A DNA stretch of 46,179 nucleotides, taken from assembly GCF_004684935.1 (NCBI RefSeq), contig NZ_SRJD01000022.1:1-46179 (forward strand). The letters run 5' to 3'. Of the stretch, positions 15,179 through 24,532 are shown piece after piece; position 1 is the first letter of the stretch, and each line of letters begins with the position of its first letter. The notes under the pieces are model-generated. The model did not search any database and had not been told where the DNA came from. It saw only the letters and a list, made by a program, of their open reading frames with translations. The DNA is from Sporolactobacillus shoreae. Its GTDB lineage: Bacteria; Bacillota; Bacilli; Bacillales; Sporolactobacillaceae. The translations under genes were made by a program, and so were the position numbers.

Positions 15179-16101
15179 TCGATATGGATTCTTTTTTGCC
15201 CAGCATATTAAACTGCATAAATGAAGGTATCGTGATCCTGACGGAAGATTTGCGTGTAACCTACTGGAATCCCGTGATGGAAAAGCTGACCGATAAGAAA
15301 CAGGATGATGTCAGGAACATACGGATCGAAAAAGCGCTGCCCTATCTGGATCAGAACTTCTTCCATAACGCCGTGGATCGGGTGATTGCAGGCGGTACAC
15401 CTGTGTTTTTCTCTGCGGCGATGCATCGGCGCATGATCAGCGACAGCCATCAGGTGAATCTGAAAATGAATCGCGTCGCTTATAACAACGGGGTGGCCAT
15501 ACTGCTTGAGTTTATCGATGTAACGAATCAGTTCTACCAGATCAGCCAGCTCCGCGATTTTGTCCGGCAGCTTTCACATCTGAATAGCCAGTTGCAGCAG
15601 AAGGAGAAAGTGATTGAGAAGCTGGCCTATTACGATCAGCTGACAGGGGTGGCCAATCGCGCGCTTTTTGACAAGTTCGCTGATAAATATCTGAATCTGG
15701 CGAAACAGAGCGGCCTGATGCTCGGCCTGATGTTTGTGGACGTCAATGAGTTTAAAACGATTAATGATACATACGGGCACAACACGGGTGACAAGGTGAT
15801 GACCCGGGTCGCAAGCCTTCTAACCGAATCAACGAGGAAAAACGACATTGTCTGTCGTTATGGCGGCGATGAATTCATCGTCCTGATGCCGGAAATCAGC
15901 ACATTTAATGATTATCGGAAGATCGTGAATCAGATTGATGTTAATAAGAAAAGGCATATTGTTCAGGACGGCTATGATATCAGCCTCTCTCTGAGCATCG
16001 GGGTAAGTTTTTACCCCGATGACGGAGAAACGATCGATGAACTGATTGAAAAAGCGGATGAATGCATGTACGCCGACAAACATGAGTCAAGGCATGGGTA
16101 A
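15175..16101 (+). CDS. PAS-GGDEF diguanylate cyclase
   Basis: The 308-residue cytosolic protein has a PAS domain at about residues 5-118 (INEGIVILTEDLRVTYWNPVMEKLT), a linker helix, and a GGDEF domain at about 145-305. The domain start DQLTGVANRALF, the metal site VDVNEFKTIND and the active-site loop RYGGDEF are intact. A product-inhibition I-site RxxD (RKND) sits exactly five residues before GGDEF. It should therefore make c-di-GMP from two GTP and be feedback-inhibited. The ATGA overlap with the CheC-like gene indicates translational coupling; ATG 15184 is an alternative start. The PAS ligand is unknown. A c-di-GMP riboswitch occurs at 41.6 kb. Confidence 0.94.
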   Translation: MIDMDSFLPSILNCINEGIVILTEDLRVTYWNPVMEKLTDKKQDDVRNIRIEKALPYLDQNFFHNAVDRVIAGGTPVFFSAAMHRRMISDSHQVNLKMNRVAYNNGVAILLEFIDVTNQFYQISQLRDFVRQLSHLNSQLQQKEKVIEKLAYYDQLTGVANRALFDKFADKYLNLAKQSGLMLGLMFVDVNEFKTINDTYGHNTGDKVMTRVASLLTESTRKNDIVCRYGGDEFIVLMPEISTFNDYRKIVNQIDVNKKRHIVQDGYDISLSLSIGVSFYPDDGETIDELIEKADECMYADKHESRHG

Positions 16102-16123
16102 GCTTGCATGAAATTGAGGCGAA

Positions 16124-16166
16124 GAAGGGATCAGACGGAGTCATTCGCCTGATCCCTTCTTGTCTT
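16124..16166 (+). terminator. Terminator of the response regulator-CheC-GGDEF operon
   Basis: GAAGGGATCAG (16124-16134) pairs perfectly with CTGATCCCTTC (16149-16159), followed by TTGTCTT. Confidence 0.8.
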
Positions 16167-16306
16167 GGGACCTATTTTTGGTAGTGGATGAAAGTGGGCA
16201 GACAGTTGACATATGAGTGACTGAATGGCATAAATAATAATTGCGGGCCCAACGTGATCGGGTCTGCTCAAGCAAATATTGTTAAATGGAATGACAGAGG
16301 ATCAGC

Positions 16307-17233
16307 ATGCAGAAAATTGATATATACAACAGTCTGAAAAAAATGGTGAGTGACGCGGAACGTGTAAGATGTGATGAGACACTGAGTGCCTATACTTTCA
16401 CGAAAACAGGCGGAGAAGCCGACGTCCTTGTCCTGCCGGAAAGCTACGAAGAAATCTGCGACATCCTGCATTTTGCGGAAATAAACGCGATTCCAGTGAC
16501 TATTCTCGGAAAAGGATCCAATGTTATTATACGCGACGGGGGCATTCGCGGCATAGTGATCAATCTGCTGAAACTGAAAGCAATTCGGCTGGAAGGGAAC
16601 TGTATCATTGCCCAATGCGGCGCGGCGATCATCGACGTCTCGCGTTTTGCTCTGATGCACAGCCTGACAGGTCTTGAGTTTGCCTGCGGTATACCGGGTT
16701 CTGTCGGCGGCGCCTTGTTTATGAATGCCGGAGCGTACGGAGGGGAAACAGCCGATGTCCTCGACCACGCTGTTGTCGCTGACACATCGGGCAGTCTTGT
16801 GCGGCTTGACAGGGAGAAGCTGAAAATGGGTTACCGGAGCAGTGCAGTATCGAAAAACGGATATGTCGCGCTTGAGGGGACCTTTTCGCTTGCCCCGGGA
16901 AATAAGGAAGAGATTAAGAAGGAAATGGATCGCCTGACCAGCCTGCGCGAACTGAAGCAGCCTCTTGAATACCCGTCGTGCGGCAGTGTCTTCAAGCGCC
17001 CGCCAGGTTATTTTGCGGGCAAGCTGATTCAGGACAGCGGCCTTCAGGGCACGCGCATCGGCGGTGTGGAAGTGTCAACCAAGCATGCCGGTTTTATGGT
17101 TAATGTGGATGATGGAACAGCCACGGACTATATTCAGCTCATTCACTATGTCCAAAAGACTGTGAAAGCGAAATTCAATGTCGATCTGCACACTGAGGTT
17201 CGGATCATTGGGGAGGACAGGACGGCTGAATAA
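16307..17233 (+). CDS. murB: UDP-N-acetylenolpyruvoylglucosamine reductase
   Basis: The 308-residue FAD enzyme reduces UDP-GlcNAc-enolpyruvate to UDP-MurNAc using NADPH, the second committed step of peptidoglycan synthesis. Motifs are [35 protein letters not shown] (FAD binding), [30 protein letters not shown], and [24 protein letters not shown] with the proton-donor serine in the GS pair. The C-terminus [10 protein letters not shown] carries the second active-site Glu. It lacks the extra loop of E. coli MurB, so it is the shorter type II form usual in Gram-positives. Monocistronic. Confidence 0.96.
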   Translation: MQKIDIYNSLKKMVSDAERVRCDETLSAYTFTKTGGEADVLVLPESYEEICDILHFAEINAIPVTILGKGSNVIIRDGGIRGIVINLLKLKAIRLEGNCIIAQCGAAIIDVSRFALMHSLTGLEFACGIPGSVGGALFMNAGAYGGETADVLDHAVVADTSGSLVRLDREKLKMGYRSSAVSKNGYVALEGTFSLAPGNKEEIKKEMDRLTSLRELKQPLEYPSCGSVFKRPPGYFAGKLIQDSGLQGTRIGGVEVSTKHAGFMVNVDDGTATDYIQLIHYVQKTVKAKFNVDLHTEVRIIGEDRTAE

Positions 17234-17279
17234 CTTGAGATGGCAAAAATTTATAACAAAAGTTGTGTGATTTACAAAC

Positions 17280-17318
17280 AAGAGCCGAAACAGGGAAAAA
17301 CTGTTTTGGCTCTTATTA
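17280..17318. terminator. Bidirectional terminator between murB and the acetyltransferase
   Basis: AAGAGCCGAAACAG (17280-17293) pairs with CTGTTTTGGCTCTT (17301-17314) around a GGAAAAA loop with one wobble. It lies between convergent genes. Confidence 0.8.
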
Positions 17319-17353
17319 GCGTGATCCCCAATAGAATCAATTGCCTGTGCACC

Positions 17354-17863
17354 TTATTTACCTACCCGCTTCCCCAGGATAACGAGATCGCGTCCAATGC
17401 CGTCGAGCTCGGCAACATCTGGAAGGGTTCCCCATCTTTCAAATCCCAATTTCTTAAATAGGTGAAGACTTGGTGCATTATGGCCAAATATAAAAGCAAG
17501 AATGGTTTTGATTCCGAATTGTACCGACTTCTGAAGTGCATATTCGGCAAAAAAAGAACCTAACCCTTTTCCACGAAAAGACTCGTCAATATAGATGCTG
17601 ATCTCGACGGTGCCGAGGTAGGCAGGTCTACCGTAAAAGGTGCTCAGGCTTAACCAGCCGCAGACTTTTCCATCCAGCTCGGCCACCCAGAGGGGGCGGT
17701 TCTGATCTGCCAGATGAGCGTCAAACCAGGGCTTTCTGTCGGCTACCGAAACATTGGAGGTGTCTGCGGTAACCATCCTTCCGGGAATCGTCGAATTATA
17801 AATGGTGACAATGGCGGGAAGATCTGCATCGGTCGCGTCACGGATGACTATATTTTCTAACAC
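17354..17863 (-). CDS. GNAT acetyltransferase (phosphinothricin acetyltransferase-like)
   Basis: The 169-residue protein is one GNAT fold. It begins IVIRDATDADLPAIVTIYNSTI, typical of the Pat/Bar/YwnH-type N-acetyltransferases. The acetyl-CoA loop is YIDESFRGKGLGSFF (R/Q-x2-G-x-G/A pattern), and the C-terminal motif is NAPSLHLFKKLGFERWG. GTG 17863 has AAGGTGAG 5 nt before it. It probably acetylates a small amine such as methionine sulfoximine or an amino-acid analogue; the substrate is unknown. Confidence 0.9.
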   Translation of the reverse strand: MLENIVIRDATDADLPAIVTIYNSTIPGRMVTADTSNVSVADRKPWFDAHLADQNRPLWVAELDGKVCGWLSLSTFYGRPAYLGTVEISIYIDESFRGKGLGSFFAEYALQKSVQFGIKTILAFIFGHNAPSLHLFKKLGFERWGTLPDVAELDGIGRDLVILGKRVGK

Positions 17864-17992
17864 GGAAGCTCACCTTTTTCTTTTTTTAGGCTAAGTTTAA
17901 ATTCAATGTTGTTTTTGCCCATTCGTTGATTGGAGCGAAAAACAAAGCCCTTTTTTATGTAGATTGCTGTAGATGAAGCGATGCGAAACAGA

Positions 17993-20900
17993 TCAGTCCG
18001 ACAACAAATTGATCAACCCGTGCGCATCTGCAGAAAGCTTCTCTCTGACACTTTCTGAATCTGCCTCAAAAGGAAAAGTATTGATCAGCTGAACGTAGGA
18101 CTGAAGGTAGTAAATGGAAGATGCGATGTTTCCCGAACTGTAAGCATCCTGCGCCTGATTCAGAGCGAAGGAGAGCTGAGCCGTGTCCGCCTCGGAGAGT
18201 GTATTCTGCCCGAACTGGCCAATCAGTTCGTTTCTCATAGCATTGAATCCGGAACTGATACCTGTGTATCCGAGCAGCTCAAATCCGTTAAGCGCAAGCG
18301 AATTCGAACTGCTTGTTTCAGTGATTTTCAGGCGATAGTAACGGTACGCTTTTGGGTTTTTAATGACGAAGGGACGGGTCATTGACCGCCATTGGAACAC
18401 TTCGCCTGAGCGGTGATCCAGAGTGTCCCATGATTTTCCATCGTTTGATCCGTAGAGTGTCCAGCTTTTTGGATCGCTGGTCCTTCCGCCTGACGAAGAA
18501 GTCAAAGTGTACATTTTGACACGCACGTTCCCGGAATTGAATGTCGCATTAATCGACGGCTGTGCGGCTGAGAAAACGGTTGTCGTTCCCTGACCGCCGC
18601 CTGTCAAAGAGTCTAGTGACGTTCCATCGCTGGTTGAAAGCGTGGCATCTTTTAGGGACGAGCCTGCCAGATTGACCAGTGGCTTTGGATAAAAGGATGA
18701 ACCGTTTGTCGATTGAGGGGTCAGGGAATCGGGCATGTTTTCTGATCCCGTACCCCATCCCGAGGGGGTTGATCCCATCTGAAAGGACAGTGTTCCGCCA
18801 CCCGCGAGCTGGTTTTGTGACAGAACGGTTCCAGTCAGATTTTGTCCATTAAACGTAACGCTTTGAATATATTTGTTTGTGTTGCTCACATTGGGTGCCT
18901 GGATAACCAGGTCGTGGCCTCCGGAAAGATGAAGCGTCATCTTTTTGAAATAAGGAGCATTGAGAACGTAATTGGAAGTCCCGCTCTGAAGCGGGAAAAG
19001 CCCTGCTGTACCGAAAAAGCAGAATCCGGAGAGCATCGCCCCCCTGTCGCTCCCAAGATAGCCCTGTCCGATGTCACTGCCTGTATAGAAACGGTTCAGT
19101 ATATTCCGAACGGTAGCCTGTGTCCTCCATGGCGCCGAAGCAAACAGATACATGTAAGGTATGGCGGGCGCCGACGGGTTGTCCAGCGTGAACATGCCCA
19201 GCTGTCCGGCTGCCGCCTGCTTGGCTTGAGGATTTGTCTTCATCGTTGACGCTGTAGGATCGGAGGACAGAAACTGGTCAATTTTCTTCTGAAGCCCGCT
19301 TTGGCCGCCATAGAGGTTGGCGAGCCCCTGTCCATCATGGGGAACGTCAAATGAAAGCAACCATCGATTCGGGGCTGCCTGCGGGTTAAAGCGGGAGGGA
19401 CCGGAAGTAGAAGGGCTCTGTCTCCAGCTTCCGTCAGGATTCTTTTCATTAAAAAGGTCTGCAGAAGAGTCAAAGGAACTCAGGTAATCCTGTGACCGCT
19501 GTAGGAAATAGGCACTGTCGTCTGAATAGCCTTTCCCTTTGGCACCGCTTTTTCCGGAGAGAGAGGACGCCAGGGCGCCAAGCGAGAAGTCCCTGATGCT
19601 GTTCGACAGCGTTTCATTCAGGCTTTGGGAAGGACTGGTGCTTTGCAGGGTGGTCCCCGAAGATATTTCTTCCCCCGTAACGGACGCGTCCCGAAGCAGG
19701 GTGCTGTAAAGAGTGTCTGTGTTAATTCCGATGGCACCCTTAAGCTGGGCGCCGGCAAATGCCGTATCTGCATAAGGCATTTGAGAAGGGGAGATGTTAT
19801 CCCCTCCGTTCTTCTCATAAGTCAGAAAACCGTTGACCAGTTGCCCCGTCAGCTGCGGGTCAAGCAGGCTGTAAGCGGGCCAGACCGTCTGAACGCTGTA
19901 AGCAAAATCACTGTTTACATAAACTTTTCCCTTTTTAACCGAAGATCCTGTCCGGTCCTTTTTATTATCAGCCTGGAGCGCTCCATTGAGAACGGCATAG
20001 CGATAATCCGGTTTTTTTGCACTTCCGGTATTCTCAAATCCGGCATTCGGATACAGGAAAAGACGGTAGAGGTTGGAGTAAAGCGTGGTCTTCTGTGCCT
20101 GGCTTGCTCCCTGTACCTCAACTTTTGATAGCTGTTTGTTCCAGGCTTTCTTCGCTTCATTCATAACCGTGTCAAAAGATGTTTTATTGCTTATTTCCAG
20201 ATTGAGGTTCTTTTGTGCCTGGCTGATGCTGATCAGCGAAGTGGCGATACGCAGTGTGACAGTCTTCTGCATGGATGTATCGAATTTATAGAAGGCGGTG
20301 ACGTTGTCCCGAGACTGTCCGTAAAGCCGTCCGGAGCTGGTAACGGCCTGATCGGTATAGCCGTAGAAAAAGAGCCGGCTGCTGTTCCCGGTTGTCTCAT
20401 CCTGAACGTCTGAATAGCCCTCGATCGTTCCCTTCGAAGGATTCAGTGTGAGACCGCCGTTGTTATCAATATTATCGAAAATCAGATTGCCGGTGTTTCC
20501 CTTGAATGTAAATCGGAAGATTGCCGAATGGCTGAGTGCGGTCATCTCTGCTTTCATCCCGTTTGTAAAAGTCACACTGTATTCGTCAGGCTTCGCTGTC
20601 TCATTTTCATGCTTGAACGCGAGTCCCCTGTTCAGTCGGTTTGCCGTCGGTGTTCCGAAAAAGTCCGAGGGCATGACTTGAAATGACTGCCTGTCGCCTT
20701 GCTGCTGATTAGGAGAATGGCTGAGCGAAAAGGACTGGATTTCCGGAAGATTTGCCGGATCATTGTTTTCCCTGTAAGGATAAAACTGATTGGCTGAACT
20801 GCTGTTAAGCGCCGGAGACCAGTAGGCAAAACCGTTGGGCACGCCTACCGCAGGAACCGTTTCCCCGCGGGGAAACGCGCTGTCTGAAGCGGTACCCCTC

Positions 20901-21685
20901 AAAATGTTCACTTCATCAACCGGGGTAAGATTTCCGGACGGTTTAGCCGGACTCCCGATGCTGATATCATCAAGCGAGCCTTTAAATGAGACACCAGACT
21001 TAGGCGCAGAGTAAGCAAGAAGAATCCGGGTAATGGTTTTTCCCGCAGCAAATCTGCCGATATCCGACACCTTGTGATTCCACTGGTCGGCTATTAATGT
21101 TCCTGATCCGCCCTGCGCGGCAGGTGTCATGCGGATCCCGTCTTCATCTGTCACGTTCCGCAGTTCGTGAAGATATGTGCCGTCGGAAAAGGCGAGGTCA
21201 ATCGACACATAGCCAGCGGGATCCAGCACCGGATTTTTGGTATCAGAAGCGGGCGCGATAAAATAGGAAAGCTGTGTATCCTTGCGGACCGGTATGCTCA
21301 CGTTAAATAATTTGTTGTAGGCGTAGCTGCCCTTTCCGCCCGTGACCGTTCCTGAATAGGACAGTACGCGGTGGCCTGTCCATCCCGCGTTGTCCGGCGA
21401 TGCGTAAAGATGTGCGGGGCCAGTCGTGACCCCTGTCTTCATTGTCTTTATTGCTTTTCTGCCGTCTGCCGCCGCGATGCCGGATGCGAGCGGCCGTGCG
21501 TCACTTGATAGGTCGGCTGTGCTGTTCCAGGCCGGAAGTGGATCACCTTTTTCAAAGGAAGTGAAAAAAGAGGGAGATCCCGTCTTAGCAGCCACAGAAG
21601 GAATGAAAGAGTCCGGGAGGGACGGCATGATCAGACTAAAGCAAAGAAAACCAGCGAGCATTTTTGATATAAGCTTTGTCCGCAT
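17993..21685 (-). CDS. Secreted GH92-family protein (alpha-mannosidase family) with F5/8 type C domain
   Basis: I chose ATG 21685, 8 nt after AGAGGGG, which gives a signal peptide (MRTKLISKMLAGFLCFSLIMPSLP...) and 1,230 residues. After an N-terminal beta-sandwich-like domain (about 35-250), GH92 landmarks follow: VNILRGTASDSAFPRGETVPAVGVPNG, RIATSLISISQAQKNLNLEI, WNKQLSKVEVQG, TTLYSNLYRLFLYPN and YVLNAPYFKKMTLHL. A discoidin-like F5/8 type C domain (about 1015-1140; DPKSWTLYGSNDGKSWDTLDHRSGEVFQWRS, YRYYRLKITET) precedes a helical tail. GH92 enzymes are Ca-dependent exo-alpha-mannosidases. Here the usual active-site signatures look altered: SLWDTyR is replaced by SVQTVWP, and the GNEDxGQMSAW region reads GSDRGAMLSGF. 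Activity is therefore uncertain. A 290-nt leader precedes it. Confidence 0.85.
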   Translation of the reverse strand: MRTKLISKMLAGFLCFSLIMPSLPDSFIPSVAAKTGSPSFFTSFEKGDPLPAWNSTADLSSDARPLASGIAAADGRKAIKTMKTGVTTGPAHLYASPDNAGWTGHRVLSYSGTVTGGKGSYAYNKLFNVSIPVRKDTQLSYFIAPASDTKNPVLDPAGYVSIDLAFSDGTYLHELRNVTDEDGIRMTPAAQGGSGTLIADQWNHKVSDIGRFAAGKTITRILLAYSAPKSGVSFKGSLDDISIGSPAKPSGNLTPVDEVNILRGTASDSAFPRGETVPAVGVPNGFAYWSPALNSSSANQFYPYRENNDPANLPEIQSFSLSHSPNQQQGDRQSFQVMPSDFFGTPTANRLNRGLAFKHENETAKPDEYSVTFTNGMKAEMTALSHSAIFRFTFKGNTGNLIFDNIDNNGGLTLNPSKGTIEGYSDVQDETTGNSSRLFFYGYTDQAVTSSGRLYGQSRDNVTAFYKFDTSMQKTVTLRIATSLISISQAQKNLNLEISNKTSFDTVMNEAKKAWNKQLSKVEVQGASQAQKTTLYSNLYRLFLYPNAGFENTGSAKKPDYRYAVLNGALQADNKKDRTGSSVKKGKVYVNSDFAYSVQTVWPAYSLLDPQLTGQLVNGFLTYEKNGGDNISPSQMPYADTAFAGAQLKGAIGINTDTLYSTLLRDASVTGEEISSGTTLQSTSPSQSLNETLSNSIRDFSLGALASSLSGKSGAKGKGYSDDSAYFLQRSQDYLSSFDSSADLFNEKNPDGSWRQSPSTSGPSRFNPQAAPNRWLLSFDVPHDGQGLANLYGGQSGLQKKIDQFLSSDPTASTMKTNPQAKQAAAGQLGMFTLDNPSAPAIPYMYLFASAPWRTQATVRNILNRFYTGSDIGQGYLGSDRGAMLSGFCFFGTAGLFPLQSGTSNYVLNAPYFKKMTLHLSGGHDLVIQAPNVSNTNKYIQSVTFNGQNLTGTVLSQNQLAGGGTLSFQMGSTPSGWGTGSENMPDSLTPQSTNGSSFYPKPLVNLAGSSLKDATLSTSDGTSLDSLTGGGQGTTTVFSAAQPSINATFNSGNVRVKMYTLTSSSGGRTSDPKSWTLYGSNDGKSWDTLDHRSGEVFQWRSMTRPFVIKNPKAYRYYRLKITETSSSNSLALNGFELLGYTGISSGFNAMRNELIGQFGQNTLSEADTAQLSFALNQAQDAYSSGNIASSIYYLQSYVQLINTFPFEADSESVREKLSADAHGLINLLSD

Positions 21686-22134
21686 TGACATGGCCCCTCT
21701 CAGTTCCAGAAATATAGTGACAGAGATATGTTTCGAGTCGACCCGTTCGGCACTGGCTATCATTCGACGGTTGCCCGATGCAAAGTAGCATTTTTACCTA
21801 CCACTGTCGTCTCAAACATAGAAAATGTACCGGTGATTCGTAAAAAAAAGCAAAAAAATATGCGATAAGAATGCCGGTGAGCACTCCATCGCAAACGAGT
21901 AAATGATGGTTTCCTAAATTAAGATTGAACATCTCAACTTAAGGTTAACTGCAACAGAAGGTGTGTTAAAGCTTACTCATTTATCATAGCACGATGCCAG
22001 GAGTGTTCAATGTTTGTGTCATATGATCTTACATAGTATTTTATCGGCAGATCAATAAACCGCAAAATAATGGGTGAAGCGTTAAAAGTCTGACACAAAA
22101 CATTTTATAAATGAAGATTTTCTAATAATAGAGT
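21686..22134 (-). promoter_or_regulatory. Leader and promoter region of the GH92 gene
   Basis: A minus-strand sigma-A promoter is visible: TTGAAC (22010-22005), 16 bp, extended -10 TGC-TATGAT (21988-21983). It predicts a leader of about 290 nt before ATG 21685. I see no ORF and no riboswitch class I recognise in the leader. The remainder, up to the proC stop, contains no recognisable gene. Confidence 0.55.
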
Positions 22135-22956
22135 TTACTCAGAAAAAGGAGCACTCATTTCTTCGGCTCTCACAATTGCCTGATGCACGCAGTCGGCGAC
22201 GGCATCCCGAACATTATGACGATCCAGAGTGTCAATACCAGCCTGCGTGGTTCCACTAGGAGTAGCGACAGCTTTCAGCAGATCCTCGGCTGATTCGCCG
22301 GATTGCTCAAGTAGTTGTGTAGCCCCCTTGAGAGTCTGCAGGACAAGCCGGGTGGCCGCCTCACCGGAAATACCTTCCCGGATTCCAGCGCGCTGCATCG
22401 CTTCAGCAAGATAGTAAAGATAGGCTGGTCCACTCCCGGATAATCCGGCGATCACGTCGATTTCTTTTTCTTCTACAACAGTAGCTGTGCCAACTGTTTC
22501 AAACATGTCAACGGCAGTGTCGAGCAGCTTACCCGAAACAAATTCACCCGGAGCGATTCCCGTCGCCGACAGGCCGATTGATGCCGAGGTGTTGGGCATT
22601 GCCCGGACAATTTGCAGCTTTTTTCCGACAGCTTTGTTAATAAAAACGGATGGAACGCCGACCATGAGAGAAATGACAAGCTGATCCACTGTCAGATAGC
22701 CTTTGATGCCCTCCAGAGCTTCGCGAGTGTTTCCCGGCCTGAATGCGAGAATAACGGCTTCTGCTCCTTCAATGGCAGTTTTTTTGTCACTTGTTATATG
22801 AACATGATATTTTTTTTCAAGATCATTAAGACGGCCCTTATTGGATCTATTGTTCATCCAGACCCGATCGGCCGAAACAAAATTCTTTGCAAGAAAACCC
22901 TTGAGCAAAGATTCGGCCAGTTCACCGGAACCGATAAATGCTATTTTCTTTAGCAT
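22135..22956 (-). CDS. proC: Pyrroline-5-carboxylate reductase
   Basis: ATG 22956 follows GGGAGGAAT. The 273-residue protein has the N-terminal Rossmann motif IAFIGSGELAESLLKGFL, the motif VRAMPNTSASIGLSATGI and the ProC signature region GLSGSGPAYLYYLAEAM...GTTQAGIDTL. It reduces delta-1-pyrroline-5-carboxylate to proline with NAD(P)H, the last step of proline synthesis. The usual GxGxxG is GSGELA, which is common in this family. Length is normal. It is followed on the opposite side by a membrane polymerase-like gene but shares no obvious pathway with it. Confidence 0.95.
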   Translation of the reverse strand: MLKKIAFIGSGELAESLLKGFLAKNFVSADRVWMNNRSNKGRLNDLEKKYHVHITSDKKTAIEGAEAVILAFRPGNTREALEGIKGYLTVDQLVISLMVGVPSVFINKAVGKKLQIVRAMPNTSASIGLSATGIAPGEFVSGKLLDTAVDMFETVGTATVVEEKEIDVIAGLSGSGPAYLYYLAEAMQRAGIREGISGEAATRLVLQTLKGATQLLEQSGESAEDLLKAVATPSGTTQAGIDTLDRHNVRDAVADCVHQAIVRAEEMSAPFSE

Positions 22957-23062
22957 GCTGTGATTCCTCCCAGAAAATTTGATCATTCATGAAAAGTTCA
23001 TGTATTGAACGAGCGAAAAATCCAGGGCCAGAAACACAACCAGGGTCACAGCCAGAAAACCT

Positions 23063-24532
23063 TTATGCCTTTCCTCCCGGACCCTTTCTATTATACATGG
23101 TTAAGCTTCTCTGCATAAGTGTAAACTTTGAGAACTGATCCTCTTTTTTGCTGCCATGACGAAAACTTGAGAACGGGTTACGGAACCATCCGCGTATGGA
23201 AGCGCGATCGAATCCTTTTCTGATCTCCAGTGCCGCGGTTTTTGATAGTCCTCCGGCTGCCGCCAGAGAAACCGGACCTGCTATGTCCGCCTCTTTGCCC
23301 GATTTTCTGTTTTCGGTCATTTCGCGCAAATATCGAGGGATGAAAAATTGATGACGTCCGAAGGTTCCGCGCTTCTTTTGATCCCTTACCCAGAAAGATA
23401 CGAGGGCAATGACAACCAGCATGACCTGCGGCGATGAAAGTGTAAAATCAAGCAGGCCGTACGCGATGATCGTCGGAAGGGAGAAGAAGAACAATGTTGT
23501 GCGTAGATAGCCCTTCTTTTTTTTCAGCGAACGGATCAAAGAAATGGATCCTGAGATAAGCAACCCGATAAAGAAAAGCCCACAGACGATTCCCGAAGAA
23601 ACGAAAATTGAAAGGAACAAATTATGCGCGTGCGCGATCATGTGGCCTGTCAACCGATAATAAGCGTCCGGGAATCCGAGCGTTGTTGTACCGAACAGCG
23701 GATGGTCTTTAAGAATCAGGACACTGTTCTCCCAGATATTAAGACGTTGCTGCATCGAAAAGCCGGCGGAATCGGTGCGCGGCATCAGGTTGAAAATAAA
23801 CGGTGCGCAGGCCGCCGCCAGAATTGCTGCGGCCGTAAATAATTTCTTGTTCCAGTTAAAGGTGAAAAGCATCAGCAAGAGAGCCATAATGACAAATCCC
23901 GCGCGAGAGCCTGTCTCATAAATGGCATAAATTAGGATCGGCAGCAGCAGCAGCTCGGCCGTAATTTTCTGCACGCTTCTGAGCTTGATCGATCTCAGAA
24001 GTTCGACGAGAAGCAGCGACAGTGCGAGGATAAGCAGATAGCAGGCGTAATTAGGATTATAAGCGGATCCGAATAAACGGTCGTGTCTGTAAAATCCCAT
24101 CAGCAAGTGCCCCGTCATGAACGCGACACTTTGCGGGATGGGAACAAAGCGGGAGACCAAACTGAAAAACTGATCAGAGAAGTAAAGATAGGCTCCGCCC
24201 AGAATGGTGATCCATAAATATCTTGCGAGACGAAGTCTTCCCGGATTATTGAGCAAGTAAAGATAAACCCCGTAATATGCGATAAGCATCGCTGTGGAAA
24301 GCAGGTCGCTCACCTGACCGTTCCTGATGGTTGCCCCGACTGAAGCAAGAACAATCAATATAAAAAGAATACTGACGGGATCTTTGGAGATCCTGCTTCT
24401 TCTGCGGACAATCGAAACCCATTCCATGCATCCGTACCAAGCCAGAACAGCCATTCCGAGCGGTGGCAAAATAAAAAGCAATGCGAAGCCATATTCAACT
24501 GGCCTTTTTTTAAAATCAATGAATACACTCAT
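23063..24532 (-). CDS. O-antigen ligase/polymerase-like membrane protein
   Basis: I used ATG 24532, preceded by GGAGGG; upstream ATGs at 24607 and 24586 lack good sites. The 489-residue protein has about ten membrane helices and the Wzy_C/WaaL-type central region. Motifs include GSAYNPNYACYLLILALSLLLVELL, YETGSRAGFVIMALLLMLF, a large loop with ENSVLILKDHPLFGTTTLGFPDAYY, and HAHNLFLSIFVSSGIVCGLFF, which carries the typical His/Asn. Such proteins join or polymerise lipid-linked glycans at the outer membrane face. The last 110 residues are hydrophilic and basic, an unusual extension. It stands alone, without glycosyltransferases, so its acceptor and donor are unknown. Confidence 0.82.
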   Translation of the reverse strand: MSVFIDFKKRPVEYGFALLFILPPLGMAVLAWYGCMEWVSIVRRRSRISKDPVSILFILIVLASVGATIRNGQVSDLLSTAMLIAYYGVYLYLLNNPGRLRLARYLWITILGGAYLYFSDQFFSLVSRFVPIPQSVAFMTGHLLMGFYRHDRLFGSAYNPNYACYLLILALSLLLVELLRSIKLRSVQKITAELLLLPILIYAIYETGSRAGFVIMALLLMLFTFNWNKKLFTAAAILAAACAPFIFNLMPRTDSAGFSMQQRLNIWENSVLILKDHPLFGTTTLGFPDAYYRLTGHMIAHAHNLFLSIFVSSGIVCGLFFIGLLISGSISLIRSLKKKKGYLRTTLFFFSLPTIIAYGLLDFTLSSPQVMLVVIALVSFWVRDQKKRGTFGRHQFFIPRYLREMTENRKSGKEADIAGPVSLAAAGGLSKTAALEIRKGFDRASIRGWFRNPFSSFRHGSKKEDQFSKFTLMQRSLTMYNRKGPGGKA

